Source: CAVQGZ01 sp964400785
GTDB lineage: Bacteria; Actinomycetota; Actinomycetes; Jiangellales; Jiangellaceae
Direction of reading: 5' to 3'
NCBI GenBank assembly: GCA_964400785.1
Contig: CAYNWB010000006.1
Coordinates: 10,714 to 74,713, forward strand
Length of the DNA stretch: 64,000 bases
Of the stretch, positions 31,595 to 40,144 are shown one piece after another. A program made the position numbers and the translations under genes. The notes below the pieces were generated by a model. The model was not told where the DNA came from. It saw nothing but the letters and a program-made list of their open reading frames with translations, and searched no databases. The first letter of the stretch is position 1. Every line of letters begins with the position of its first letter.

Positions 31595-34500
31595 CCGGTT
31601 CCGTACCCCCCGCCACCCGGAGTCTGCACCACCAGGACGTCGCCGACATCGACCGTCGTGGTGTCCGCGCTGGCCAGCCTGGTCACCGTGCCGTCGCGAC
31701 GTTCGACCCAGGTACGGCCCAGCGCGCCGGGCGACCCGCCGGCCATGCCGTAGGGAGGTACGACCCGGTGGCCGGACAGGATGCTGAGCGTCATCGCCTC
31801 GTCGAACACGATGCGCCGTTGCGCTCCGTCCCCGCCGTGCCAGCGGCCCTCTCCCCCGCTGCCGCGCCGCACGGCGAACGACTCGACCCGCACCGGGTAG
31901 CGAGACTCGAGCACCTCCGGGTCGGTGAGCCGCGAGTTCGTCATGTGGGTCTGCACGACGTCCGCACCGTCGAACCCCTCACCGGCGCCCGACCCTGACG
32001 CGACGGTCTCGTAGTACTGGTGACGCTCGTTGCCGAACGTGACGTTGTTCATGGTTCCTGAGCCCTCGGCCTGCACCCCGAGGGCTGCGTACAGCGCCCC
32101 CGTCACTGCTTGCGACGTCTCGACGTTGCCCGCCACCACTGCTGCCGGGTAGCTCGGGGCGAGCATCGACTGCTCGGGCACCACGATGGTCAGCGGGCGC
32201 AGGCACCCGTCGTTGAGCGGGATGTCGTCGTCGACCAGCGTCCGGAAGACGTACAGCACGGCAGCTGTGGCCACCGAGCGCGGGGCGTTGAAGTTCGACG
32301 CGAGCTGGTGGCTCGAGCCGGTGAAGTCGATCACCGCGCTGCGGGTGCTGCGGTCGACACGCACGGCGACCTCGATCACGGCCGCGTTGTCCATCGCGTA
32401 CCGGTAGTCGCCGTCGCTCAGTCGCGCCACGACCGACCGCACGGCCTGCTCGGCGTTGTCCTGGACGTGGCGCATGTACGCCTGCACCACGTCGAGCCCG
32501 AAGTGTTCGATCATCGCCCGCACCTCGGCGACGCCCTTCTCGTTCGCCGCGACCTGGGCGCGCAGGTCGGCGAGGTTGACGTCGGGGTTGCGGGAGGGGT
32601 ACGGCGCCTCGGTCAGCAGCAGGCGCGTCTCGACCTCGCGCATCACCCCGTCGCGCACGAGCAGCCAGTTGTCGAACAGCACCCCCTCCTCGTGCACCTG
32701 CGTGCTGAACGCGGGCATCGAGCCGGGGGTGAGTCCACCGATCTCGGCATGGTGACCGCGTGAGGCGACGTAGAACAGCACGGTCGCGCCCGCGTCGTCG
32801 TACACCGGGGTCACCACTGTCACGTCCGGCAGGTGGGTGCCACCGTGGTAGGGGTCGTTGATCGCGTACACGTCGCCGGCGCGCATCGTCGCGGCGTTGC
32901 GTCGGATCACCTGCTTGATGGACGAGCCCATCGATCCCAGGTGCACCGGCATGTGGGGGGCGTTGGCGATGAGGTTGCCCTCGGCGTCGAACAGGGCGCA
33001 CGAGAAGTCGAGGCGCTCCTTGATGTTCACCGACTGCGCCGTGCTCTCCAGTCGCGCACCCATCTGCTCGGCGATCGACATGAACAGGTTGTTGAACACC
33101 TCGAGCATCACCGGGTCCACGGCGGTGCCCGCATCGGCGGCAGCCACGTCCGCTGTGCGCGTGAGCACGAGGTGACCCGTTGCCGTGGCGCGGGCCGACC
33201 AGCCCGGTTCGACGACGGTCGTGGCGTCGGGCTCGGCGATGATGGCGGGGCCCTCGACAACGGTGTCGGGCGCCAGGGCCGCCCGCTCGTCGAGCGTGGC
33301 CGTGACCCACTGCTCCCCGGAGTACATGCGCACCATCTGCCTGCGTGAGGCCGCCGGCGCGGGCGGTACGAGGTCGGCGAGGTCGGGTGGGTCGCTGTGC
33401 CCGATGGCCTCCACGGACAGTGCCTCGACGACCAGCGGCCGATCCATGAGGAACGAGTACGTGCGCCGGTAGGCGGCCTCGAAGTCGCCCCGGATTCCGG
33501 CGGCGTCGGTCAGAGGCACGGGCAGAGCCGTGTCGGTTCCGTCGAAGCGCACCAGGGCACGGGCCACGGTCCGCACCGCAGACGGCTCGACGTCCTCGGC
33601 CAGAACCTCGGCGACGGCGAGGCCGCTCAGGCGCTCGGCCAGCGCCTCGAGCTCGGGCATCAGGTCGTCCGTCAGCGTGCGCTCCACCGACTGCTCCCGC
33701 ATGGCGCGCACGTCGGCGAGCCCGATGCCCAGTGCGGACAGCACGCCGGCCATCGGCGGTACCAGCACGGTGCGGATGCCGAGCGCGTCGGCCACCGCGC
33801 AGGCGTGCTGGCCGCCCGCTCCCCCGAACGTCGTGAGCACGTACTCGGTGACGTCGTGGCCCTTCTGCACCGAGATCGTGCGCACGGCGTTGGCCATGTT
33901 CGCCACGGCGATCTGCAGACAGCCCGAGGCCACCTGCTCCGGTGATCGCGCCTGCCCGGTGGCGTGCGACACCGCCGCAGCGAGTGCCTCGAACTGCGAC
34001 TGCACGGTGGCGAGGTCGAGTGGCTGGTCACCGTCGGGACCGAACACGGCGGGAAAGTGGTCGGGCTGGACGCGGCCGAGCAGCACGTTGGCGTCGGTGA
34101 CCGCCAGCGGTCCCCCGTTGCGGTAGCACGCCGGACCGGGATCGGCGCCGGCGGAGTCGGGCCCCACGCGCAGGCGGCTGCCGTCGAAGTGCAGAACCGA
34201 GCCTCCGCCCGCTGCGACCGTGTGGATCGCCAGCATCGGCGCGCGCAGGCGCACCCCTGCGACCTCGGTGTCGAAGACCCGCTCGAGCTCACCGGCGTAG
34301 TGCGACACGTCGGTCGAGGTGCCACCCATGTCGAACCCGATCACCTTCGAGTAGCCGAGCATCTCGCTCATGCGCACCATGCCCACGATGCCCCCCGCAG
34401 GGCCGGACAGGATGGCGTCCTTGCCACGGAAGTGGTGGGCCTCGGCGAGCCCGCCGTTGGACTGCATGAACAGCAGAGGGACGTCTCCGAGCTCGGCCGC

Positions 34501-35163
34501 GACGGCCTCGGTGTAGCGGCCGAGGATCGGTGAGAGGTAGGCGTCGGCCACCGTCGTGTCACCGCGCGAGACGAGCTTCATCAACGGGCTGGCCTCGCTC
34601 GACACGGAGACCTGGGTGAACCCGACACGCCGGGCGACCTCGCCGGCCGCCCGCTCGTGCTCGGGGTAGAGGTGGGCGTGCATGCACACGACCGCCACCG
34701 ATCGGAAGCCCTGCTCGATGGCCTGCCGAAGGTCGCGCTCGAGCCGTCCCAGGTCGGGCTCTCGCAGCACCGCGCCGGCCGCGGACACACGCTCGTCGTA
34801 CTCGATGACGGACGTGTGCAGCAGGGACGGCAGCACGACGTGACGGGCGAAGATCCTGGGACGGTTCTGGTAGCCGATGCGCAGGGCATCGGCGAAGCCT
34901 CGCGTCACGACCAGCACGGTCGGCTCGCCCCGGCGCTCGAGCAGGGCGTTCGTCGCAACGGTCGTACCCATGCGCACGGCATCGACGGGGTCGCCGGACT
35001 CCGCGAGCAGCCGCTGCACCGCGGCGGTCGCGGCGTCGCGGTAGTGCCGTGGGTTGTGCGAGAGAACCTTCTCGGTGAGCAGCCGCCCGTCCGGACGACG
35101 TGCCACCACGTCGGTGAACGTCCCGCCGCGATCGATCCAGAACTGCCAGCCGCGGGCAGCCAC
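31591..35163 (-). CDS. 5-oxoprolinase (HyuA-HyuB fusion, ATP-dependent)
   Basis: A full-length fusion of the two hydantoinase/oxoprolinase halves, 1190 aa. The A half has RGGTFTDVVA (ATP-binding), MGTTVATNALLER, GFDMGGTSTDVSHY and FGGAGGQHACAVADALGI; the B half starts near residue 695 (DPVMLEVFNNLFMSIAEQMG) and has HMPVHLGSMG, AINDPYHGGTHLPDVTV and NFNAPRSVA. The single-chain layout is that of eukaryotic and some bacterial 5-oxoprolinase, which hydrolyses 5-oxoproline to glutamate with ATP. Hydantoinase activity cannot be excluded. GTG start; a 28-residue peptide gene ends 16 bases upstream. It is coupled to the phosphatase downstream. Confidence 0.9.
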   Translation of the reverse strand: MAARGWQFWIDRGGTFTDVVARRPDGRLLTEKVLSHNPRHYRDAATAAVQRLLAESGDPVDAVRMGTTVATNALLERRGEPTVLVVTRGFADALRIGYQNRPRIFARHVVLPSLLHTSVIEYDERVSAAGAVLREPDLGRLERDLRQAIEQGFRSVAVVCMHAHLYPEHERAAGEVARRVGFTQVSVSSEASPLMKLVSRGDTTVADAYLSPILGRYTEAVAAELGDVPLLFMQSNGGLAEAHHFRGKDAILSGPAGGIVGMVRMSEMLGYSKVIGFDMGGTSTDVSHYAGELERVFDTEVAGVRLRAPMLAIHTVAAGGGSVLHFDGSRLRVGPDSAGADPGPACYRNGGPLAVTDANVLLGRVQPDHFPAVFGPDGDQPLDLATVQSQFEALAAAVSHATGQARSPEQVASGCLQIAVANMANAVRTISVQKGHDVTEYVLTTFGGAGGQHACAVADALGIRTVLVPPMAGVLSALGIGLADVRAMREQSVERTLTDDLMPELEALAERLSGLAVAEVLAEDVEPSAVRTVARALVRFDGTDTALPVPLTDAAGIRGDFEAAYRRTYSFLMDRPLVVEALSVEAIGHSDPPDLADLVPPAPAASRRQMVRMYSGEQWVTATLDERAALAPDTVVEGPAIIAEPDATTVVEPGWSARATATGHLVLTRTADVAAADAGTAVDPVMLEVFNNLFMSIAEQMGARLESTAQSVNIKERLDFSCALFDAEGNLIANAPHMPVHLGSMGSSIKQVIRRNAATMRAGDVYAINDPYHGGTHLPDVTVVTPVYDDAGATVLFYVASRGHHAEIGGLTPGSMPAFSTQVHEEGVLFDNWLLVRDGVMREVETRLLLTEAPYPSRNPDVNLADLRAQVAANEKGVAEVRAMIEHFGLDVVQAYMRHVQDNAEQAVRSVVARLSDGDYRYAMDNAAVIEVAVRVDRSTRSAVIDFTGSSHQLASNFNAPRSVATAAVLYVFRTLVDDDIPLNDGCLRPLTIVVPEQSMLAPSYPAAVVAGNVETSQAVTGALYAALGVQAEGSGTMNNVTFGNERHQYYETVASGSGAGEGFDGADVVQTHMTNSRLTDPEVLESRYPVRVESFAVRRGSGGEGRWHGGDGAQRRIVFDEAMTLSILSGHRVVPPYGMAGGSPGALGRTWVERRDGTVTRLASADTTTVDVGDVLVVQTPGGGGYGTG

Positions 35164-35179
35164 CGGTGGGAGCCGGCCG

Positions 35180-35266
35180 CTAGGCCGCGCTGCCCTGCTT
35201 ACGCACCACCATGACGACGACTCCGACGACGAGACCGACCAGCAGCAGGTACAGCAGCCACTTCAT
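35180..35266 (-). CDS. 28-residue single-span membrane peptide
   Basis: A very short gene with an unusually good ribosome site (AGGAGGG, 5 bases before ATG). The product has a short Met-Lys-Trp head, one hydrophobic helix of about 18 residues made of Leu, Val and Gly, then a basic RKQGSAA tail, so it should insert with one span. It sits between the LysE exporter and 5-oxoprolinase genes on the same strand. It could be a regulatory peptide for the exporter or simply a leader peptide for the oxoprolinase. No family is recognised; homologues in relatives would confirm it. Confidence 0.65.
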   Translation of the reverse strand: MKWLLYLLLVGLVVGVVVMVVRKQGSAA

Positions 35267-35283
35267 GGAGACCCTCCTGTCGT

Positions 35284-35300
35284 GGCGGGAGGTTCCCGCC
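35284..35300. repeat. Hairpin GGCGGGA-N3-TCCCGCC between exporter and peptide genes
   Basis: A perfect 7-base stem with a 3-base loop 10 bases after the LysE stop. It lacks a following T-run on either strand, so it is not a standard intrinsic terminator, but it could stabilise or attenuate the transcript. Confidence 0.5.
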
Positions 35301-35310
35301 TCCACCCACT

Positions 35311-35952
35311 CTAGGACTCGATGGCGACTCGTGCGCCGAGGGCGATCAGTACCGTCCCCGAGACCGCCTCGAGCCGCCGACGCACGACGGGACGGCGGAA
35401 CCAGGCCCCCGTGCGGGCGACGCCGGCCGCCAGAGCCAGGTACAGCCCGGCCTCGATGGCGATCTGCAGCAGCGCCAGCGCGGCGGTGGTCGCGAACAGC
35501 GGCGCGTCGACGGGCACGAACTGCGGGTAGAAGGCGAGCATGAAGACCGCGGCCTTCGGGTTGGCCACGTTGACGGCCAGCCCCTCGCCGAACGCCACCC
35601 ACCACGTGCGTCGGCGAGGCTCCGGACTGGTCGTCGGCGCCTCATGCGCACGCTCGCGATGGCGCCAGACCTGCAGCAGTGCGCGCCCACCGAGGTAGAC
35701 GAGCACGCCGGCACCGACGACACGCAGCACGACGTAGGCCACCTCGGACGCAGCCACGAGCGCGGCCAGCCCCGCAGCTGCCGCCAGGGCCCACAGGTAG
35801 AGCCCAGCCTCGACGCCGAGAACCGTCGGGACGGCTCCCCGGAAACCTCGAACCGCGGCCCGGCGCAGGATCAGGGCCATGGCCGGGCCCGGGGCTGCGG
35901 CGATCAGGACGACGGCGAGCACGAAGGCCGGCAGGCGCTCGACCAGGTCCAT
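35311..35952 (-). CDS. LysE/RhtB-family amino acid exporter
   Basis: A 213-aa membrane protein with six hydrophobic segments and the family features: AAAPGPAMALILRRAAVRGFRGAVPTVLGVEAGLYLWALAA, and EGLAVNVANPKAAVFMLAFYPQFV (N-P-K/A motif). Members export basic or neutral amino acids, homoserine or cysteine metabolites. As the first gene of the block leading to 5-oxoprolinase it may handle glutamate-related or other amino acids, an inference from position only. Confidence 0.9.
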   Translation of the reverse strand: MDLVERLPAFVLAVVLIAAAPGPAMALILRRAAVRGFRGAVPTVLGVEAGLYLWALAAAAGLAALVAASEVAYVVLRVVGAGVLVYLGGRALLQVWRHRERAHEAPTTSPEPRRRTWWVAFGEGLAVNVANPKAAVFMLAFYPQFVPVDAPLFATTAALALLQIAIEAGLYLALAAGVARTGAWFRRPVVRRRLEAVSGTVLIALGARVAIES

Positions 35953-35989
35953 GCGCGCGAGGGTAGCGCCGGCTCGTACAGTGGCCGGC

Positions 35990-36367
35990 GTGCAGCCGCA
36001 CCCGTTTCGAACCGCCGTGGAGCATCGCGACCTCGACCAGATGGTGCGGCTCCTGTCGCCCGACGTCCGGCTGTACTCCCCCGTGGCGTTCCGGCCGTTC
36101 GTCGGGCACGACCAGGTGCGTGAGCTGTTCGCGAACCTGCTCGAGGTGTTCGAGGGCTTCCACTACGTCGACGAGCTGGCGGGAGAGGCCTCGCACGCCC
36201 TGGTCTTCCGGGCGCACATCGGCGACGTGCAGATCCACGGACTCGACCACATGGTCATCGGCGAGGACGGTCTGGTGACCGAGTTCACGGTCATGGTGCG
36301 TCCGCTGTCGGCAGCGATCCGGCTCGCCGAGACGATGGCTCCCCGTGTGGGTCACCTCAAGGGCTGA
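35990..36367 (+). CDS. NTF2-like (SnoaL-type) small protein
   Basis: A 125-residue protein with an NTF2-like cone fold pattern: an N-terminal helix (PFRTAVEHRDLDQMVRLLSPDVRLYSPVAFRPFVGHDQV), then alternating beta strands (ALVFRAHIGDVQIHGLDHMVIGEDGLVTEFTVMVRPL). Relatives act as ketosteroid isomerases, SnoaL cyclases or binding proteins. The GTG start falls at the conserved beginning; 37 bases separate it from the divergent exporter. It overlaps the convergent hrpA gene by 11 bases. No substrate inferred. Confidence 0.8.
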   Translation: MQPHPFRTAVEHRDLDQMVRLLSPDVRLYSPVAFRPFVGHDQVRELFANLLEVFEGFHYVDELAGEASHALVFRAHIGDVQIHGLDHMVIGEDGLVTEFTVMVRPLSAAIRLAETMAPRVGHLKG

Positions 36368-39300
36368 GCTCGCCGATCTCCGCGAGAGCGGCCCGGATGC
36401 GCTTGGCCGACACCGGCCCGGGCGTTCCGAGATGCTGGGCGAAGACGCTGATCCGTAGCTCCTCGAGCATCCAGCGCACCCGCACCACGTCGGGGTCGGT
36501 GCGGCGCGCCACCGGCAGGCTGTCCACGACATCGAGGTAGGCGTCCTCGACCTCGTGCACTCCCACCATGCGCTGAGCGTCCCGTCCTGGCTCGGCCGGC
36601 AGCACGTCGAGGCGCCGGGCCATGCCGCGCAGGTAGCGCACCAGGTCGGGCAGCCGGCCTCGTCCCACCTGGCTGATGAACCCGACGTGCACCAGGCCCT
36701 GCAGCTGCGCCTGCAGGTCATCGGCCACCGGTGTGGACGGGTCCAGCGCCGCGATGCGACCGGCGACCTCCTGCGCGCGAGCCAGCGCGTCAGCAGCGCT
36801 TCGCACCACGTCCAGCGTCACCTGCTCGAGGTCGGCACCCACCTCGTCACGCAGCCGCGCGTAGTGGTCTGCGTCCCAGGGCACGCCCCCGCTGTGCGCG
36901 ACGAGGTCGTCGACGGCCGCGGCAGCCGCATCGTCCAGCAGGGCCGGCACGTCGGGGTAGGGGGTGTGCCCGAGCGCCAGCTTCGTGCGTGCGTCCAGGC
37001 GCCGAACCACGGCACGGGCGGGTGAGGGCAGCTCGAGCAGCAGCAGACGACGCACGCCACGAGGCATCGCCCGCCGCTGCTCGGCTGCGCTCGCCAGCAC
37101 CCGCAGAGCGACGCTGCCCGTCTCGTCCACCAGCGCCGGGTACCCCTGCACCCGCCCGCTCGGCCGGTCGAGCACCAGCTCACGCGGGATGCTGCCCACG
37201 GTCCACGCCGACAGCCCCGAGCGCTCGATGCTCGGGGCCGCTTGTGCCACGGCTCGTCGCACCGAGGGAGCCAACCGGCTCTGCAGCGCACCCAGGTCAC
37301 GGCCCTGGGCGAGGACGTGCCCGCGCTCGTCCACGACGCTCACGAGCACCGTCAGGAAGGCCGGCACCCTGGTCATGTCGATGTCGCCGGGACGCACCGC
37401 GGTACCGAACGAGCTCAGCGCAGTGGCCACCGCCTCGACAAGTGACCCCTGCGGCGACCCGAGGCGGTCGCACACGGCCGCGGCGTAGTCCGGTGCCGGG
37501 ACGAACGATCGGCGAAGGGCCTTCGGGAGCGCTCGGATCATGGCCTGGACGAGCTCCCCGCGAAGGCCCGGCACCTGCCACGAGAAGGTGTGCGGGTCGA
37601 GACGGTTCAGCACGGTCAGCGGCACGCTCACCACGACGCCGTCGGAGTCCGACCCTGGCTCGAAGCGGTAGCCCACCGTCAGCGTCAGGTCGTCCAGCAC
37701 CCAGGTGTCGGGATAGGCATCGAGGTCGACCCTGCCGGAGCCGGTTCGGGTCAGCTGCTCGGGCGTGAAGGTGAGCAGGTCGGGGTCGTCGCGGCGACGC
37801 TTCTTCCACCACGCGTCGAAGTGTCGTGCCGAGACCACCGAGGCGGGCAGCCGTTCGTCGTAGAGCGCGTAGAGGCCGTCGTCGTCGATGAGGACGTCGC
37901 GTCGCCGCGCCCGCTCCTCGACGTCGGCCAGCCGCTCCATGGTGCGCCGGTTGTCGCGCACGAACCTGTGCCGGGTCTGCCACTCACCCTCGACCAGCGC
38001 GCGACGGATGAACAGCTCGCGGCACTGCACCGGGTCGATGCGCGTGTACGCCACCGTGCGCGCGGGCACCACCACCAACCCGTACAGCGTCAGCGTCTCG
38101 GTGGCGACGACTGCGCCGCGGCGGGGGTCCCACCGAGGTTCGGAGTGGCTGCGCTGCAGCAGGTGCTCGGGTGCTGCAGCCTCGACCCACGACGGGTCGA
38201 GGCGCGCGACGTCGCGTCCCCAGACTCGTGTGGTCTCGACCAGCTCGGCAGCCATCACCCAGCGTGGGGGCTTGCGCGCCAGGGCCGAACCGGGGCTGAT
38301 CGAGAACCTCGCCCCCCGTGTGCCGGCGAACTCGCGCCGGCGTTCGTCCCATGTCCCGACGTGGCTGAGCAGCCCGGCAAGCACGGCCTGGTGGATGCTG
38401 TCGGGGTCGGCGCGCGTGGCACTGTCGGCCCGCAGGTTCGGTGCGGCGGGAACCTCGATGCCCAGGTCGCGGCAGGCGCGGCGCAGCTGGGTCACCAGGT
38501 CCTGCCACTCGCGGACCCGCAGGAAGTGCAGGAACTCCGCCCGGCACAGGCGACGGAACGCGCTGCCCGACAGCTCCCGCTGCTTGTCCTGCAGGTAGGC
38601 CCAGAGGTTGAGGTACGCGAGCAGGTCCGAGGTGGGGTCGGCGAAACGTCGGTGGGCCGCCTCGGCGACGTCCCGCGCCTCGGCGGGGCGTTCGCGCGGG
38701 TCCTGGATGGACAGTGCCGCGGCGATGACCAGCACCTCCTGCACGCAGCCGAGCCGGTGCGCCTCCAGCACCATGCGCCCCAGGCGCGGGTCGACCGGCA
38801 GCCGGGCCAGGCGGGCGCCCAGCGGCGTGAGACGGGCCGGCGTGTGGTCGAGGTCGAGCGCGCCGAGCTCGTCGAGCAGCGCGATGCCGTCGCGCAGGGT
38901 GCGGCGGTCGGGTGGGTCGATGAACGGAAAGGCCTCGAGGTCGCCGAGCCCGAGGGCGGCCATCTGCAGGATCACCGAGGCCAGGTTGGTGCGCAGGATC
39001 TCGGGGTCGGTGAAGCGCGGGCGGTCGAGGTAGTCCTGCTCGGTGTACAGGCGCAGGCAGACACCGTCCGCCACCCGGCCGCAGCGGCCGGCGCGCTGGT
39101 CGGCGGACGCCTGCGACACGGGCTCGATCGGCAGCCGCTGCACCTTGGTGCGCATGCTGTAGCGCGAGATGCGGGCGGTACCCGCGTCGACGACGTAGCG
39201 GATCCCGGGCACCGTCAGCGACGTCTCCGCCACGTTGGTGGCCAGCACGACCCGACGCCCGCCGTGCGGGGCGAACACACGGTGCTGCTCGGCCACGGAC

Positions 39301-40121
39301 AGCCGGGCGTAGAGGGGCAGCACCTCGGTTCGGTCGGGCAGGTGCTCACGCAGCGCCTCGGCGGTGTCGCGGATCTCGCGTTCTCCGGACAGGAACACCA
39401 GGACGTCGCCCGGCGGCTCGAGCGCGAGCTCGTCGACGGCGTCCACGATCGCCTGGATCTGGTCGCGCTCGCCGTCGGGCGGGTCGTGGCCCGGGCCGAA
39501 CGGTCGGTACCGCATCTGCACGGGGTACGTGCGTCCCGAGACCTCGATGACGGGCACCGGTCGACGCAGCACCTCGGCGAAGTGGTCGGCGAACCGGTGC
39601 GGGTCGATGGTGGCCGACGTGACGACGACGGTCAGGTCGGGCCGACGAGGCAGCACCTCGGCGAGGTACCCCAGAAGAAAGTCGATCGTCAGGCTGCGTT
39701 CGTGGGCCTCGTCGATGATCACGACGTCGTAGCGGCGCAGCAGCCGGTCGCGGGAGATCTCGGCCAGCAGGATCCCGTCGGTCATCAGCGTGACCCGGGT
39801 CGACCTCGACGTCCGGTCGGAGAAGCGCACCCTCGACCCCACGAGCTCTCCGGGTTGCGACCCCAGCTCCTCGGCAATCCGGTCGGCCACCGTCCGGGCG
39901 GCGAGCCGGCGTGGCTGGGTGTGCGCCACGCGGCCCCGGCCGGGACGGCGCTGCTCGAGCAGCGACAGCGCGCTCTTCGGCAGCTGCGTCGTCTTGCCCG
40001 ACCCGGTCTCACCGGCGACCACCACGACCTGGTGCGCGCGCATCGCGGTCGCGATCTCGTCCGCACGCTGCGCGATCGGAAGATCAGCGGGTATGCGAAG
40101 ATCGACGGGAGGAGCAGCCAT
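36357..40121 (-). CDS. hrpA: ATP-dependent RNA helicase HrpA
   Basis: A DEAH-box helicase of 1254 aa. Walker A GETGSGKTT at about residues 37-45, DEAH in VIIDEAHERSL, motif III SATID, motif VI QRAGRCGR, then the HA2/OB region and a long C-terminal DUF3418 domain typical of bacterial HrpA. The family resolves stalled ribosome-mRNA complexes in E. coli. Start is the ATG at 40121; the AGGAGGTG site is only two bases away, so the true start is a little uncertain and a GTG one codon earlier is open. It diverges from the antiporter gene across 23 bases. Confidence 0.95.
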   Translation of the reverse strand: MAAPPVDLRIPADLPIAQRADEIATAMRAHQVVVVAGETGSGKTTQLPKSALSLLEQRRPGRGRVAHTQPRRLAARTVADRIAEELGSQPGELVGSRVRFSDRTSRSTRVTLMTDGILLAEISRDRLLRRYDVVIIDEAHERSLTIDFLLGYLAEVLPRRPDLTVVVTSATIDPHRFADHFAEVLRRPVPVIEVSGRTYPVQMRYRPFGPGHDPPDGERDQIQAIVDAVDELALEPPGDVLVFLSGEREIRDTAEALREHLPDRTEVLPLYARLSVAEQHRVFAPHGGRRVVLATNVAETSLTVPGIRYVVDAGTARISRYSMRTKVQRLPIEPVSQASADQRAGRCGRVADGVCLRLYTEQDYLDRPRFTDPEILRTNLASVILQMAALGLGDLEAFPFIDPPDRRTLRDGIALLDELGALDLDHTPARLTPLGARLARLPVDPRLGRMVLEAHRLGCVQEVLVIAAALSIQDPRERPAEARDVAEAAHRRFADPTSDLLAYLNLWAYLQDKQRELSGSAFRRLCRAEFLHFLRVREWQDLVTQLRRACRDLGIEVPAAPNLRADSATRADPDSIHQAVLAGLLSHVGTWDERRREFAGTRGARFSISPGSALARKPPRWVMAAELVETTRVWGRDVARLDPSWVEAAAPEHLLQRSHSEPRWDPRRGAVVATETLTLYGLVVVPARTVAYTRIDPVQCRELFIRRALVEGEWQTRHRFVRDNRRTMERLADVEERARRRDVLIDDDGLYALYDERLPASVVSARHFDAWWKKRRRDDPDLLTFTPEQLTRTGSGRVDLDAYPDTWVLDDLTLTVGYRFEPGSDSDGVVVSVPLTVLNRLDPHTFSWQVPGLRGELVQAMIRALPKALRRSFVPAPDYAAAVCDRLGSPQGSLVEAVATALSSFGTAVRPGDIDMTRVPAFLTVLVSVVDERGHVLAQGRDLGALQSRLAPSVRRAVAQAAPSIERSGLSAWTVGSIPRELVLDRPSGRVQGYPALVDETGSVALRVLASAAEQRRAMPRGVRRLLLLELPSPARAVVRRLDARTKLALGHTPYPDVPALLDDAAAAAVDDLVAHSGGVPWDADHYARLRDEVGADLEQVTLDVVRSAADALARAQEVAGRIAALDPSTPVADDLQAQLQGLVHVGFISQVGRGRLPDLVRYLRGMARRLDVLPAEPGRDAQRMVGVHEVEDAYLDVVDSLPVARRTDPDVVRVRWMLEELRISVFAQHLGTPGPVSAKRIRAALAEIGELSP

Positions 40122-40144
40122 CACCTCCTAGTATCGAGGTCACC

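Noticed and set aside
35284..35300. Intrinsic terminator after LysE gene
   Set aside because: A hairpin exists but no T-run follows on either strand and a ribosome site begins within 12 bases.
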